This document shows positions 37,828-47,191 of a DNA stretch of 64,000 nt, one piece after another. A model generated the notes under the pieces. It ran no database searches. It had not been told where the DNA came from and was given only the letters and a program-made list of their open reading frames with translations. The translations under genes were made by a program, and so were the position numbers. How positions within the stretch are numbered: the first letter of the stretch is position 1; each line of letters begins with the position of its first letter. Source of the DNA: CAVZTA01 sp963778025 (GTDB taxonomy: Bacteria; Chloroflexota; Limnocylindria; Limnocylindrales; CSP1-4); NCBI GenBank assembly GCA_963778025.1, contig CAVZTA010000019.1, positions 310,001 through 374,000 on the forward strand, read 5' to 3'.

Positions 37828-39681
37828 TTGAAGCGGCTGTTGGTGGCAACGCTCGTCGCGCTCATCGTCGCGATGTTGGGCGCGCCGCTGGCGGCTGCCT
37901 CCTCGAGTGGATCGGCCGTCGCGGGGCAGGCGCTCGAGGCCCGCCGCGCGCCCAAGGTCGCCGTCATCGTGGGGCCCGTGGCGGGCATCACCGACAGCTA
38001 CCGAGCGATGGCCAAGGACGCCGCCCGGATGGCCCGCCGCTACACCCCCAACGTCGTCGAGGTGTACTCGCCGAACGCGACGTGGCCCCGGGTCGCGGAC
38101 GCCATCGACGGCGCGTCGATCGTCATCTACCTCGGCCACGGCAACGGCTGGCCGTCCCGGTACCGCGACTCGCTCTACCCGGTCACCCAGAACGGCTTCG
38201 GATTGAACCCGGTCGCCGGCGTGGACGACGCGGCGCACCAGTACTTCGGGGAGAAGTCGCTCGACCAGGTCAAGCTCGCACCCAACGCCGTGGTCCTGCT
38301 CCACCACCTGTGCTACGCCAGCGGGAACACCGAGCCCGGGCTGCCCGAAGGGACGCTCGACCAGGCCGTCCAGCGGGTCGACAACTACGCCGCGGGGTTC
38401 ATCCGAGCGGGCGCCCGCGCCGTCGTCGCCGAGGGCCACTTCGCACCGGCGTGGTACGTGCAGCAGCTCCTGACCTCCAACCGCTCCGTCGAGTCGATCT
38501 GGCGCAATGCCCCGTCGCGCAACGGGCACGAGCAGTCATTCCGCAGTGACCGCAGCAACGGCTACACCCTGCGCCTCGACCCGGAGCGCCAGGAGAGCCG
38601 GTTCTACCGGTCCCTGGTCACCAAGGGCACGGTGAAGGCGCCCACCGTCCGCGCGAACGGCACGCCGGTCACAACGGCGATGGTGGTGCCGCAGGTGCCG
38701 TCGCTGGTCGATCTTGGGCTGACGTTCAAGACGCCGTCGTTCACGAAGCTCCCGATCGCCGGGATGACCGCCGACCTGTCGCTGCCGGTCCAGAGCGGGA
38801 AGTCGAGTCTCCTGCCGGACGACCTGCGCATCGGCGTGCGCTGGGACCCGATCGACGTCGCCGCGGCACCGGCCGCCCTGCCCACGAGCGAGGGCACCGC
38901 CATCACCGTCCCGGCCGGCGGTCCCGCCGCGCCCACGACCAGCATCCCGGGCGCTCCCAACGCCCTGCTGCCGTCGGCATCGCCCGATGGCAACATCGAG
39001 CCGCCGGATGTGATGATCGTCGCCCCCGAACGGCCCGGCGCCGTCGTCGAGGCGATCCAGGCCCGGTTCACCAAGACCCGCGCCGCCGTCCATGTCACGT
39101 TCCCCACCACGCCGGGCCTGTACCGCCTCGTGCCCACGCTCCATCTCGCCGACGGAAGCGCCTACGACGCCGCATCCCAGGCGCTGCTGACACCGGTCCT
39201 CGTCCGCGTCGCCGGTCCGCTGTCCGCCGCGTTCGGCATCGCCACCGACCTGCAGGTCGCCGCCGGCCAGGCGTTCGAGCTCCCGATCCGGGTCGCGAAC
39301 ACGGGCATCAAGGGGTGGACCACCGTCCTGGACGCCCCGAACCTCGCCAGCGGCGGCGACGATCACCACTCGCGCCGCGTGCTGACCGCACATGTGATCG
39401 GCTCGTGGATCTCGTCGACCGGGTCGCCCGTCCCGGCCGCCGCCGACGGGACCGTCGACGAGAGCGCATCGCAGCCCGGCGGGACGGGCGTGGTCACGCT
39501 CCGCGGTCAGGCGCCCGACAAGACCGGCTCGTACCTGCTGCTCGTCGACGTCGTCACCGCGGAGTTCGGCGCGATCTCCGCCACCGGGTCCAGCCCCGCG
39601 CTGATCCGCGTGACGGTGACGGACGCGCCCGCCCCGACGCCTGCGCCGACCGACAGCCCCGTCCTCGAACCCGGCGCCTGA
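37828..39681 (+). CDS. secreted caspase-fold (gingipain-like) protein
   Basis: 617 residues. It begins at TTG 37828 (GGAGAGGAAC upstream) with a signal peptide (MKRLLVATLVALIVAMLGAP). The N-terminal third has the caspase/C25 layout: KVAVIVGPVAGITDSYR, a histidine at the end of strand 3 in IVIYLGHGNGWPSRY (His104), and a cysteine at the end of strand 4 in VVLLHHLCYASGNTEPG (Cys162). The rest looks like Ig-type beta domains with Pro/Thr-rich ends. So it may be an extracellular cysteine peptidase or a catalytically tuned binding protein. No family name can be given with certainty. It lies downstream of the palindrome array. Confidence 0.72.
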   Translation: MKRLLVATLVALIVAMLGAPLAAASSSGSAVAGQALEARRAPKVAVIVGPVAGITDSYRAMAKDAARMARRYTPNVVEVYSPNATWPRVADAIDGASIVIYLGHGNGWPSRYRDSLYPVTQNGFGLNPVAGVDDAAHQYFGEKSLDQVKLAPNAVVLLHHLCYASGNTEPGLPEGTLDQAVQRVDNYAAGFIRAGARAVVAEGHFAPAWYVQQLLTSNRSVESIWRNAPSRNGHEQSFRSDRSNGYTLRLDPERQESRFYRSLVTKGTVKAPTVRANGTPVTTAMVVPQVPSLVDLGLTFKTPSFTKLPIAGMTADLSLPVQSGKSSLLPDDLRIGVRWDPIDVAAAPAALPTSEGTAITVPAGGPAAPTTSIPGAPNALLPSASPDGNIEPPDVMIVAPERPGAVVEAIQARFTKTRAAVHVTFPTTPGLYRLVPTLHLADGSAYDAASQALLTPVLVRVAGPLSAAFGIATDLQVAAGQAFELPIRVANTGIKGWTTVLDAPNLASGGDDHHSRRVLTAHVIGSWISSTGSPVPAAADGTVDESASQPGGTGVVTLRGQAPDKTGSYLLLVDVVTAEFGAISATGSSPALIRVTVTDAPAPTPAPTDSPVLEPGA

Positions 39682-39819
39682 GCGCGGGCCGTGTCAGACG
39701 GCCGCCGACGCCGCAGCAGCGCGAAGCCTCGAGCCGCGATCCTCGCTCGCCATCCAGTCGCAACGCCCCAGCCCGCGGCGCGCGTGGCGACGTGGCGCGT
39801 TCCGTGATGAGATAGGGCC

Positions 39820-41044
39820 GTGGGAACCCCCCGGAAGCTCCGCATCCTGCTCGTCGCGCCGCCGATGGTGCCCGTGCCGCCGCCGACGTACGCCGGCACG
39901 GAGCGGGTCATCGCGAGCCTGGGCGCCGAGCTGCATCGCCGGGGGCACCACGTCGGGCTGGTCGCCGCGGGTGACTCCGAGGTCCCCTACGAGCTGATCC
40001 GGAGCGTCGACGCGAGCCTCTGGAAGACGGGCTACGACGGCGATGTCGCGAGCTACATGCAGTACACGGCCGCGATCGCCTGGGACGCCGCGCCCCGGTT
40101 CGACATCATCCACTCGCATCTCGAGAACCACACGTTCCTGCTGGCGCGCTACGCGCCGGTCCCCGTCGTGACCACGCTCCACGGACGTCTCGACACGGCC
40201 GGCATGCCCGAGCTGCTGGAGCGGTTCCGCGACGTCCCGCTCGTCGCAGTCAGCGAGAGCCAGCGCCGCTGGCACATCGATCAGAACTGGGTCGGCACGA
40301 TCCATCACGGCCTGCCGCTCGAGTCGATGCCGTTCAAGAAGGAACACGGCAACTACCTCGCGTTCGTGGGCCGGGCGACACCCGAGAAGGGCGTAGCCGA
40401 CGCGATCGAGCTCGCCACCCAGGTCAAGATGCAGCTGAAGATCGCGGCCAAGGTCCACGACCCGCACGAGAAGGCGTACTTCCGCAGGGTCATCCAGCCG
40501 GCGATCGACGACGGCACGGTGGAGTTCCTGGGCGAGCTCGGCCCGGCGGAGCGGGATCCGCTGTACGCCGGCGCCCGAGCGACCGTGATGCTCGGCGGGT
40601 GGCCGGAACCCTTCGGCCTGGTGGCCATCGAGTCGATGGCGACCGGGACGCCGGTCATCGCCCGACGCGCGGGCGCCCTCACCGAGACGGTCGAGCACGG
40701 CGTCACCGGCTTCCTCGTCGATGACGTGAGCGAGGCGACGCTGGCGTTCGAGCGTGTCCCGGAGCTCGACCGCAAGCGGATCCGGGCGTACACGCTGGAG
40801 CGCTTCTCACCGGGGCGGATGACCGACCAGTACGAGGAGGTCTACCGCCGCCTGCTCGACGAGCCCGCGACGGGCGATGCCGATCCCGGCACGGGACAGC
40901 GCCGTCGGCCCAGGGCGCCCGCGAACGAGCCCGGATCCGAAGAAGACGCGACCGTACGTCGTCACCACGCTTCCGAAGCGCACCCCGCGCGCCGCGGCCC
41001 GCGCGACCGCACGCTCGGGCACGGACGCAGACGCCCCGTCCTGA
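39820..41044 (+). CDS. GT4-family glycosyltransferase (probable frame break near 40900)
   Basis: About 407 residues from GTG 39820. It starts RKLRILLVAPPMVPVPPPTYAG followed by ERVIASLGAELHRRGHHVGL, the first GT-B domain, and has the donor-site pattern GGWPEPFGLVAIESMATGTPVIA and AGALTETVEHGVTGFL. These retaining enzymes use nucleotide sugars. The literal frame runs to 41100 into the convergent rph gene with an Arg-rich tail. Removing one base near 40900 gives a more natural end (KKTRPYVVTTLPKRTP) stopping at 41042-41044, clear of rph. That repair is inferred. Acceptor unknown. Confidence 0.83.
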
Positions 41045-41062
41045 CCCTGATCCCCGGCGGCG

Positions 41063-43657
41063 TCAGCTCAGGATCTCGACGTAGCCGTCGGTGCCGTTGA
41101 CGCGGATCCGCTGTCCGTCCCGGATGAGGGTCGTCGCGCGCTCCACGCCCACGACGGCCGGCAGACCGTACTCGCGCGCGATCACCGCACCGTGCGTCAT
41201 CAGGCCGCCCACCTCGGTCACGAGCCCGTCGATGGCCACGAACACGGGCGTCCAACTGGGATCGGTGTAGGCGGTCACGAGGATGTCGCCGGGTTCGAGC
41301 GAGGCGTCGGCCGGATCCAGCACGACGCGGGCGCGGCCCTCGACGGTCCCCGCGGATACCGGCAAGCCGACCAGCGAGCCAAGCGGGAGGTCGTCACGGC
41401 GATACGTGCCGCGGACGACCTCGCCATCCGAGGTCAGCACGCGCGGCGGCGTGAGCGCCTGATCCATCGCGAACGCGTCCCGGCGCTCCCGGATCAACCG
41501 TCCATCGACCCGCTGCGAGCGGATGACGTCGTCCAGCTCGTCGAACCGGAGGAAGAAGAGGTCCTCCCGGTCGGCGAGCACGCCGTTCGCCACCAGCCGG
41601 TCGGCCTCGGCTAGCAGCGCCTGCTTGTAGATGAGGTAGCGGCTGACCATGTGGTACTTGGGGTATTCGCGGTATCCGGCGAAGGTGCGGACGCGGTCGA
41701 TCATCCGCTTCGTCTCGTCAGCCTTGTCCTCGCCATCGGGTTCGCGCCGCAGGCGCTCGAGCAGCTCGTGCTCCTTCGTCAGCGCCTCCTCGCGGCCCTG
41801 CTCGAACAGCCGGCGTCCGGCACCCGGCTCGAAGTTGCGGACGTTGCTCAGGATCATCGGCACGAGCGTGATGGGGCGCTCGATCCAGCGCGGCCGGGTG
41901 ATGTCGATCTCACCGACGCAGCGCATGCCGTACGCCTCGAGGTAGGCCAGGATCGCCTCGCGCGCTTCCGGCCCGCCCGTCAGCGCGGGAAGCGCCTCCA
42001 GGAAGTCGTCGTCCCGGGTCTGCTCGAGGAAGGCGATCACGTCCGGGTACGGACGGATCACGTCGGCGACGTCGAGGAGCGCCAGCCCCATCTCCGAGGT
42101 CACGTTGTGCGGGACGGACTGGGTCAGCGTGTCGGCGGCGTTCTTCTCGCCCAGCCATGCCTGGAGCTGGTCGTTGAGCCACCACGTGGCCTCCATCCCG
42201 GCCATGATCGCCTGCATGCTGCGAGGGTCGGACTGGATCGCGCGGAGCCGTTGGAGATCGGCCCGGATGAAGTCGAGCAACGCGACTCCCGACTGGCTCG
42301 CGATGTCGCGCTTCGCCGTCTCGATCGCCTCGCGCTTGCGCTCGATGAGCTCGGCGACGAGCTCGGGATCGGTCTCGATCGCGGCGCTGCCGGCGCCGGG
42401 TGCGCTCCACGAGGGGCCCTCATCCGGGACGGCGGGCAGGAAGTCGGGACGGTCGATCACCGTCCGCAGCGCATCCCCGATGAGCGGATCCGACCTGCCC
42501 GCCAGGTCCAGGAAGGCGGCCCGGCTGGCGGGAGCGGCCAGGATGCGGGTCACGTCGACGAACAGCCGTCCGCCGGCCTCGGCCATCGGGCGCGGGGTGG
42601 TCATCTGCCAGAAGGACAGCCCGAGCGGCTTCATGGCGTCGGTCATCATCTGCTGGTGGCCGACCGAGATGTACACGTGGTTGGCGTCGTCCGCGGCGAC
42701 CGGGACGGGGAACAGCGTGGTGATCGGCCGGCTCTGGACGATCCACAGCTCGTCGTCGGCCAGGCACCACTCGATGTCCTGGGGGTGGCCGAAGTGCGCT
42801 TCGATCCTTCGGCCGAGGCCCGCGAGCCGCACGACCTCCGCGTCGGTCAGGACCGGCTCCTCCTGAAGCTCCGGCTCGATGGCCTGCTGCTCGGTGCCGC
42901 CTGACGGGAGCGCGTGGATGGCGAGCCGCTTGGTGCCGATCGCCCGGCTGACGACCACGCCATCGCGCACCTGGTAGACGTCGGGGTTCACGAGGCCCGA
43001 CACGAGGGCTTCGCCGAGGCCGAAGCTGGCCTCGATGGTGGCGACCTTCCGGTTCGACGTCACCGGATCGGCGGTGAACAGGATGCCCGCCGCCCGCGCG
43101 AACACCATCCGCTGGACGACGACGGCCATGCGGACCGTGCGGTGGTCGACACCGTTGCGCAGCCGATAGCTGACCGCCCGCGCCGCGAACAGCGACGCCC
43201 AGCAGCGCCGGACGTGCTCGAGGACCGCCGCCGGCCCCACGACGTTGAGGTACGTGTCGTGCTGGCCGGCGAAGGACGCCGTCGGGAGGTCCTCCGCCGT
43301 CGCGCTGGACCGGACCGCGCAGGCGGCGTCGTCACCCAGACGCCGCAGCGCGCTCGTGATGGCCGCTGTCAGGTCGTCCGGGATGTCGACGGCCTGGATG
43401 GTCCGGCGGACCTCCGCGCTGAGCGCGTCGATGGCCGGCTGGTCGTCGGGCCGGAGCCGCGACAGCCGGTCGAGCTGATCGTCGAGCGCGAGCGCCGCCG
43501 ACACCACGCGCTGGAACGCGTCGGTCGTGATGCAGAAGCCGGGCGGCACGTGGACCCCGTCGATCCGCGACAGCTCGCCGAGGTGCGCGCCCTTGCCGCC
43601 GGCACGGTCGACCTGCGTTCGGTCGAGCGCTTCGAGATCCACGACGTCGCGGGTCAC
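41063..43657 (-). CDS. rph: rifampin phosphotransferase-like enzyme
   Basis: 864 residues, essentially the length of characterised Listeria RPH. An ATP-binding domain (LDRTQVDRAGGKGAHLGEL, CAVRSSATAEDLPTASFAGQ, WCLADDELWIVQSRPIT) is followed by a large helical domain (about 320-750) corresponding to the rifampin-binding region, and a swivelling histidine domain with GGLMTHGAVIAREYGLPAV (His822). A true PEP synthase would have a PEP-binding barrel at its C-terminus, which is absent. RPH phosphorylates rifamycins using ATP. GTG 43657 has AAGGAAGG upstream. No rifamycin-associated inverted repeat is visible before it. A house-keeping phosphotransfer role cannot be excluded. Confidence 0.85.
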   Translation of the reverse strand: MTRDVVDLEALDRTQVDRAGGKGAHLGELSRIDGVHVPPGFCITTDAFQRVVSAALALDDQLDRLSRLRPDDQPAIDALSAEVRRTIQAVDIPDDLTAAITSALRRLGDDAACAVRSSATAEDLPTASFAGQHDTYLNVVGPAAVLEHVRRCWASLFAARAVSYRLRNGVDHRTVRMAVVVQRMVFARAAGILFTADPVTSNRKVATIEASFGLGEALVSGLVNPDVYQVRDGVVVSRAIGTKRLAIHALPSGGTEQQAIEPELQEEPVLTDAEVVRLAGLGRRIEAHFGHPQDIEWCLADDELWIVQSRPITTLFPVPVAADDANHVYISVGHQQMMTDAMKPLGLSFWQMTTPRPMAEAGGRLFVDVTRILAAPASRAAFLDLAGRSDPLIGDALRTVIDRPDFLPAVPDEGPSWSAPGAGSAAIETDPELVAELIERKREAIETAKRDIASQSGVALLDFIRADLQRLRAIQSDPRSMQAIMAGMEATWWLNDQLQAWLGEKNAADTLTQSVPHNVTSEMGLALLDVADVIRPYPDVIAFLEQTRDDDFLEALPALTGGPEAREAILAYLEAYGMRCVGEIDITRPRWIERPITLVPMILSNVRNFEPGAGRRLFEQGREEALTKEHELLERLRREPDGEDKADETKRMIDRVRTFAGYREYPKYHMVSRYLIYKQALLAEADRLVANGVLADREDLFFLRFDELDDVIRSQRVDGRLIRERRDAFAMDQALTPPRVLTSDGEVVRGTYRRDDLPLGSLVGLPVSAGTVEGRARVVLDPADASLEPGDILVTAYTDPSWTPVFVAIDGLVTEVGGLMTHGAVIAREYGLPAVVGVERATTLIRDGQRIRVNGTDGYVEILS

Positions 43658-43759
43658 CGATCACCTTCCTTCGCATCGGCGCGTTCCCACGAGGCTACCG
43701 AAGGACGCGATCGGCCGGTCGAGCCGCGATGCCTGACACCTTCTGACCGCATCGCGGCG

Positions 43760-43765
43760 TAGGCT
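43760..43765 (+). promoter_or_regulatory. -10-like TAGGCT, leaderless-type, for DUF72
   Basis: TAGGCT ends 6 nt before ATG 43772; no ribosome-binding site lies between. Confidence 0.45.
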
Positions 43766-43771
43766 TCGGAC

Positions 43772-44905
43772 ATGCCCACGACGACGACCCGCACGCCGGG
43801 GACCCGCCGGCGGACCACCTCCGAGCCGCCGACCCGCCTCGACGCTCCGGACCTCGACACGACCCACGATCCCGGACCCGACGGCGCGCGGGAGCGGCTC
43901 GAGGCCACCGCGGAGCTCGACGATGCGGCGAGCGAGCCGCTGGACGGTCCGGGCGGTCACACGATCCGCGTCGGCACCGCATCGTGGACCGATCCGACGA
44001 TGACCGCGTCCGGCGTGTTCTATCCCGCCGCCGCCGACACCGCCGAGGAACGCCTCCAGTACTACGCGTCCCGATTCCCGGTGGTCGAGGTCGACGCCAC
44101 GTACTACGCCCTGCCCAGCCGCCGCCTCAGCGAGCTGTGGGTCGAGCGGACGCCGCCGGACTTCGTGTTCGACATCAAGGCCCACGCGCTGCTCACCGGC
44201 CAGCCCACGGAAACGAAGCGGCTGCCGAAGGCGATCCGGGATGCGTTGCCCGCGGAGCTCCAGGCGAAGCCGCGGATCTACGCCAAGGACCTGCCCGACG
44301 AGCTCGCCGAGGAGGTCTGGGCGCAGTTCGCCGACGGGCTCGCGCCGCTCACGGAGTCGGGCCAGCTGGGCGCGGTCTTCCTCCAGTACCCGAAGTGGTT
44401 CTTCACGGGCTCGGAGCAGCGCGACCAGATCCGCCAGGCCAACGAGCGGCTCACCCGCCACGGCCTGCTACCCGCGGTCGAGTTCCGCAATGCGACGTGG
44501 TTCAACGAGAAGAACATCGAGCGGACATTGCGCTTCCTCGAGGACGAGAAGATCCCGCTGGTGATGGTCGACGGGCCGCAGGGCTTCAAGTCGAGCGTCC
44601 CGCCGATCGTCGCGACGACCCACCCCGACCTCGCGGTCGTGCGCTTCCATGGCCGGCGGACCGCGACGTGGGAGTCGATGAAGGGCCTGCCGACCGTCGA
44701 GCGCTTCCGCTACCTCTACGAGCCGCAGGAGCTCGCGGAATGGGTCCCGCGCATCGGCGCGGCAGCGAAGCAGACGAAGGACACGCACGTCCTCATGAAC
44801 AACTGCTACGCCAACTACGGCTCGACCAATGCCCGGGAGCTCGCGCTGATGCTCGAGGAGGAGCTCTCGTCGTGGCGGAGCGGCGACGCGCGAGACAGCA
44901 CGTAA
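43772..44905 (+). CDS. DUF72/YecE-family protein
   Basis: 377 residues. The DUF72 TIM-barrel starts near residue 65 (IRVGTASWTDPTM), with YYASRFPVVEVDATYYALPS, FVFDIKAHALLTG, VFLQYPKWF, AVEFRNATWF, VRFHGRR and the C-terminal NNCYANYGSTNA, all standard. The first 60 residues are a Thr/Pro/Asp-rich tail not usual for the family. Biochemical role unknown. Leaderless-type promoter; divergent from rph. Confidence 0.9.
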   Translation: MPTTTTRTPGTRRRTTSEPPTRLDAPDLDTTHDPGPDGARERLEATAELDDAASEPLDGPGGHTIRVGTASWTDPTMTASGVFYPAAADTAEERLQYYASRFPVVEVDATYYALPSRRLSELWVERTPPDFVFDIKAHALLTGQPTETKRLPKAIRDALPAELQAKPRIYAKDLPDELAEEVWAQFADGLAPLTESGQLGAVFLQYPKWFFTGSEQRDQIRQANERLTRHGLLPAVEFRNATWFNEKNIERTLRFLEDEKIPLVMVDGPQGFKSSVPPIVATTHPDLAVVRFHGRRTATWESMKGLPTVERFRYLYEPQELAEWVPRIGAAAKQTKDTHVLMNNCYANYGSTNARELALMLEEELSSWRSGDARDST

Positions 44906-44927
44906 GCCGCGCATAAGTCCGACCGGT

Positions 44928-44933
44928 TACCAT
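44928..44933 (+). promoter_or_regulatory. -10-like TACCAT for the double-GNAT gene
   Basis: TACCAT 45 nt before ATG 44979; here the leader includes GGGAGGGG, so this gene is not leaderless. Confidence 0.4.
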
Positions 44934-44978
44934 CGCCGCGCCGTCGGTCCCTGAGCCGGCGTGTGCCCGGGAGGGGCG

Positions 44979-46040
44979 ATGAAGGCGTCGGGGGAAGCGA
45001 CGACGAGCGCGGTCGCGGAGAGCGCTGTCGAGGCGGGCCTGGCCGCTGCACGCCGACTGGCACCGCCGCGCGTGACGTTTCGCGGCTGGCGCGACGAGCG
45101 GGACTTCGCGATCGCCGTCGAGCTGTTCGATCGCTCACGGCAGATCGACCGGGCCCCCTACGTGAAGACCGCCGACGCGATGGCGGCCGACTTCCTCGCG
45201 ATGGGCGAGCAGTCCGGGATGCTCCTGGCCGAGCTCGACGGCGCGGCGGTCGGCTATCTGCGACTGTTCGACTTCGGCGAGTCGAGCGACGCCGGGCGAC
45301 TCCTGGCACACGGCGGGCACGTGGACCCGGCGTGGCGGGGTCGCGGCATCGGGCGGGCGCTGCTGGCGGGCGGGCAGGCATATCTGCTCGCGCTGGAGGC
45401 GCGAAACCCCAGTCCGCCCGGCGCGGCGATCGGGTTCGAGACCGGCGTGTTCATCACCGCCACCAGCGCCGTCGCGCTCCTGGAGCGCGCTGGCTACGTC
45501 CCGGCGCGCTACGCCATCGAGATGGTCAGGCCGCATCTCGACGACCCGCCGCCCCTTGAGCTGCCGCCCGGGATCGAGGTCCGACCGGCGGTGGAAGCGC
45601 ACCGGCTTGCTGTCGCTCGCGCCGTGAACGAGGCGTTTCGCGACCACCGCGCGTGGCCCGAGTTCACCGACGAGCAGATGCTCCACTCCCTGGAACATCC
45701 ACTGCGTGGGCAGCTCGAGATCTGGCAGGTGGCGTGGGAGGGCGACCAGGTCGTGGCCGGGGTGCTCGGCTTCATCGACGAGCCCGAGAACGAGACCTTC
45801 AGCCGGAAGCGCGGCTACACCGAGCAGATCTTCACGCGTCGTCCGTGGCGCGGGCGCGGCATCGCGAGCGCGCTCATCGGGCGCAACCTGCGGCTGCTCC
45901 GCGAGCGCGGCATGACCGAGGCGGCGCTCGCCGTGGACACCGAGAACCCGTCGGGCGCGCTGCGCCTGTACGAGCGACTGGGGTTCGTCGAGGAGACCCG
46001 CGTCGTGACGTATCGCCGCGAGGTGCGTCCTCCTCGCTGA
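44979..46040 (+). CDS. tandem GNAT acetyltransferase
   Basis: 353 residues from ATG 44979 (GGGAGGGG upstream). Two GNAT domains: the first has GGHVDPAWRGRGIGRALLAGG (acetyl-CoA loop RGRGIG), the second EQIFTRRPWRGRGIASALIGRNL with NPSGALRLYERLGFVEE. The two-domain plan resembles mycothiol synthase and other double GNATs. No mycothiol pathway gene is nearby, so that function is not claimed. The last codons (RREVRPPR) are basic. Confidence 0.85.
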   Translation: MKASGEATTSAVAESAVEAGLAAARRLAPPRVTFRGWRDERDFAIAVELFDRSRQIDRAPYVKTADAMAADFLAMGEQSGMLLAELDGAAVGYLRLFDFGESSDAGRLLAHGGHVDPAWRGRGIGRALLAGGQAYLLALEARNPSPPGAAIGFETGVFITATSAVALLERAGYVPARYAIEMVRPHLDDPPPLELPPGIEVRPAVEAHRLAVARAVNEAFRDHRAWPEFTDEQMLHSLEHPLRGQLEIWQVAWEGDQVVAGVLGFIDEPENETFSRKRGYTEQIFTRRPWRGRGIASALIGRNLRLLRERGMTEAALAVDTENPSGALRLYERLGFVEETRVVTYRREVRPPR

Positions 46041-46221
46041 AGCCCGCGGCCGCGCACGCGATCGCAGTGGTGCGCCGTCCCTCGCGCCGCGCCGAGCAGC
46101 CCTGATGCTCGCGCCCCGGCCGACCTCGCAACTCACGTCGCCCGACCCGGCCTCCCGAGCTGCGTGACCAGCGGGGTCAGCCGGGGAGCGAGCACTGCTG
46201 CTGCTGAACCTCCTCCGCGCG

Positions 46222-46307
46222 GGGCAGCGTGCAGGTTTTCCGATGTGGTCGAACAGGATCCCTGCCGCGCTGCCCTGGCGTCGAGCTGCGTTCGATGTCA
46301 TCGGAAA
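46222..46307 (+). ncRNA. candidate structured RNA (hairpin with loop-downstream pairing)
   Basis: In the 323-bp gap 46041-46363, GGGCAGCG plus GCAGG (46222-46235) pairs with CCTGC plus CGCTGCCC (46261-46275), a 13-bp stem with one small internal loop. Its loop contains TTTCCGATG (46237-46245), complementary to CATCGGAAA (46299-46307), so an H-type pseudoknot is possible. No coding frame or known RNA family recognised. The element ends 45 nt before the promoter of the 46364 gene. Chance pairing in GC-rich DNA cannot be ruled out. Confidence 0.3.
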
Positions 46308-46351
46308 TCTGCGCGATCCGGGAGCGGCAGCCTTGGGTTGCGCCCATCGCC

Positions 46352-46357
46352 TACCCT
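46352..46357 (+). promoter_or_regulatory. -10-like TACCCT, leaderless-type, for 46364 gene
   Basis: TACCCT ends 6 nt before ATG 46364; no ribosome-binding site between. Confidence 0.45.
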
Positions 46358-46363
46358 CCGTCC

Positions 46364-47089
46364 ATGGCTCCCGTCGTCGTCCCAGGCTTCCTGCCGAGCA
46401 CCAACGGGTTCCGCTTCGCCAACAACTGGCCGGCCGGCCCGACCGTCCGGCTCGGGCCGTTCGACACCCGCTGGTTCTTCGGCATCGGTGATGCGGCGGC
46501 CGGGCTGTGCGGCGGCATGGCGCTCAGCGTCCGCGACATCTTCGAGAGCGCGACACCGCTCCACGTCCCGCCCGATACCGAGCATTTCGCGAACGGCAGT
46601 CCCCGCTTCGACCAGGTCGTCCGGCGACAGGTCCAGTCGCTCGAATTCGGCCTCGTCCCGCTGCGCTACTACTCGCTGTCCGCGTTCCGCCCCGACCCGC
46701 CGAACTCGCTGACCGGCGCCATCGGTCGGGAGCCGCCGCGGGTCGACGCGATCCGGCGCTGGTGGCCGGAGATCAAGGCGGAGCTCGACCAGGGCAGACT
46801 GCCCGTCGTCGGGCTCATCCGGAAGGCGTCGAACAACCCGCTCGAGCTGGTGGGCAACCACCAGACGCTCGCCTACGGCTACGACGAGAGCCCGGAGCGG
46901 ATCGTCATCCGCATCTACGACCCGAACTGGCCGGGCCGCGACGACGTCGAGCTGCGCGCGACGATCTCACCCGATGTCGACCGGCCGTGGCGCGACCGCA
47001 TCAAGCTCGAGCAGTCGACCGGCGAGCCGCTGCTCGGCTTCTTCAAGCACCCCTACCCGAAGCCCGACTCGCTCAAGGCCTGGCGCTAG
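46364..47089 (+). CDS. C39/papain-like cysteine peptidase-fold protein
   Basis: 241 residues, no signal peptide. A cysteine in FFGIGDAAAGLCGGMALSV (Cys49) at the head of a helix, a histidine in LVGNHQTLAYGYDES (about residue 165) and an aspartate in IRIYDPNWPGRD (about 186) are ordered as in C39-like and papain-like peptidases. Proteins with the same layout are common in bacteria with unknown substrates. It is flanked by a possible structured RNA and an ECF sigma factor, but nothing ties it to them. Confidence 0.6.
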   Translation: MAPVVVPGFLPSTNGFRFANNWPAGPTVRLGPFDTRWFFGIGDAAAGLCGGMALSVRDIFESATPLHVPPDTEHFANGSPRFDQVVRRQVQSLEFGLVPLRYYSLSAFRPDPPNSLTGAIGREPPRVDAIRRWWPEIKAELDQGRLPVVGLIRKASNNPLELVGNHQTLAYGYDESPERIVIRIYDPNWPGRDDVELRATISPDVDRPWRDRIKLEQSTGEPLLGFFKHPYPKPDSLKAWR

Positions 47090-47191
47090 CTCGTTCCGGC
47101 TCGCTCGAAATCCGAACGATTCGCGACGTCGCGCTGCCAGAGTGGGTAGACGCCGGATCCACCGGCGGGCAGGCGGGAGCGGTCGGACCGC

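Noticed and set aside
41045..41100. Arg-rich C-terminal extension of the GT4 enzyme overlapping rph
   Set aside because: A one-base correction gives a natural end before rph; the extension reads antisense into rph.
41063..43657. PEP synthase annotation for the 864-residue enzyme
   Set aside because: No C-terminal PEP-binding barrel; the histidine domain is last and length matches RPH.
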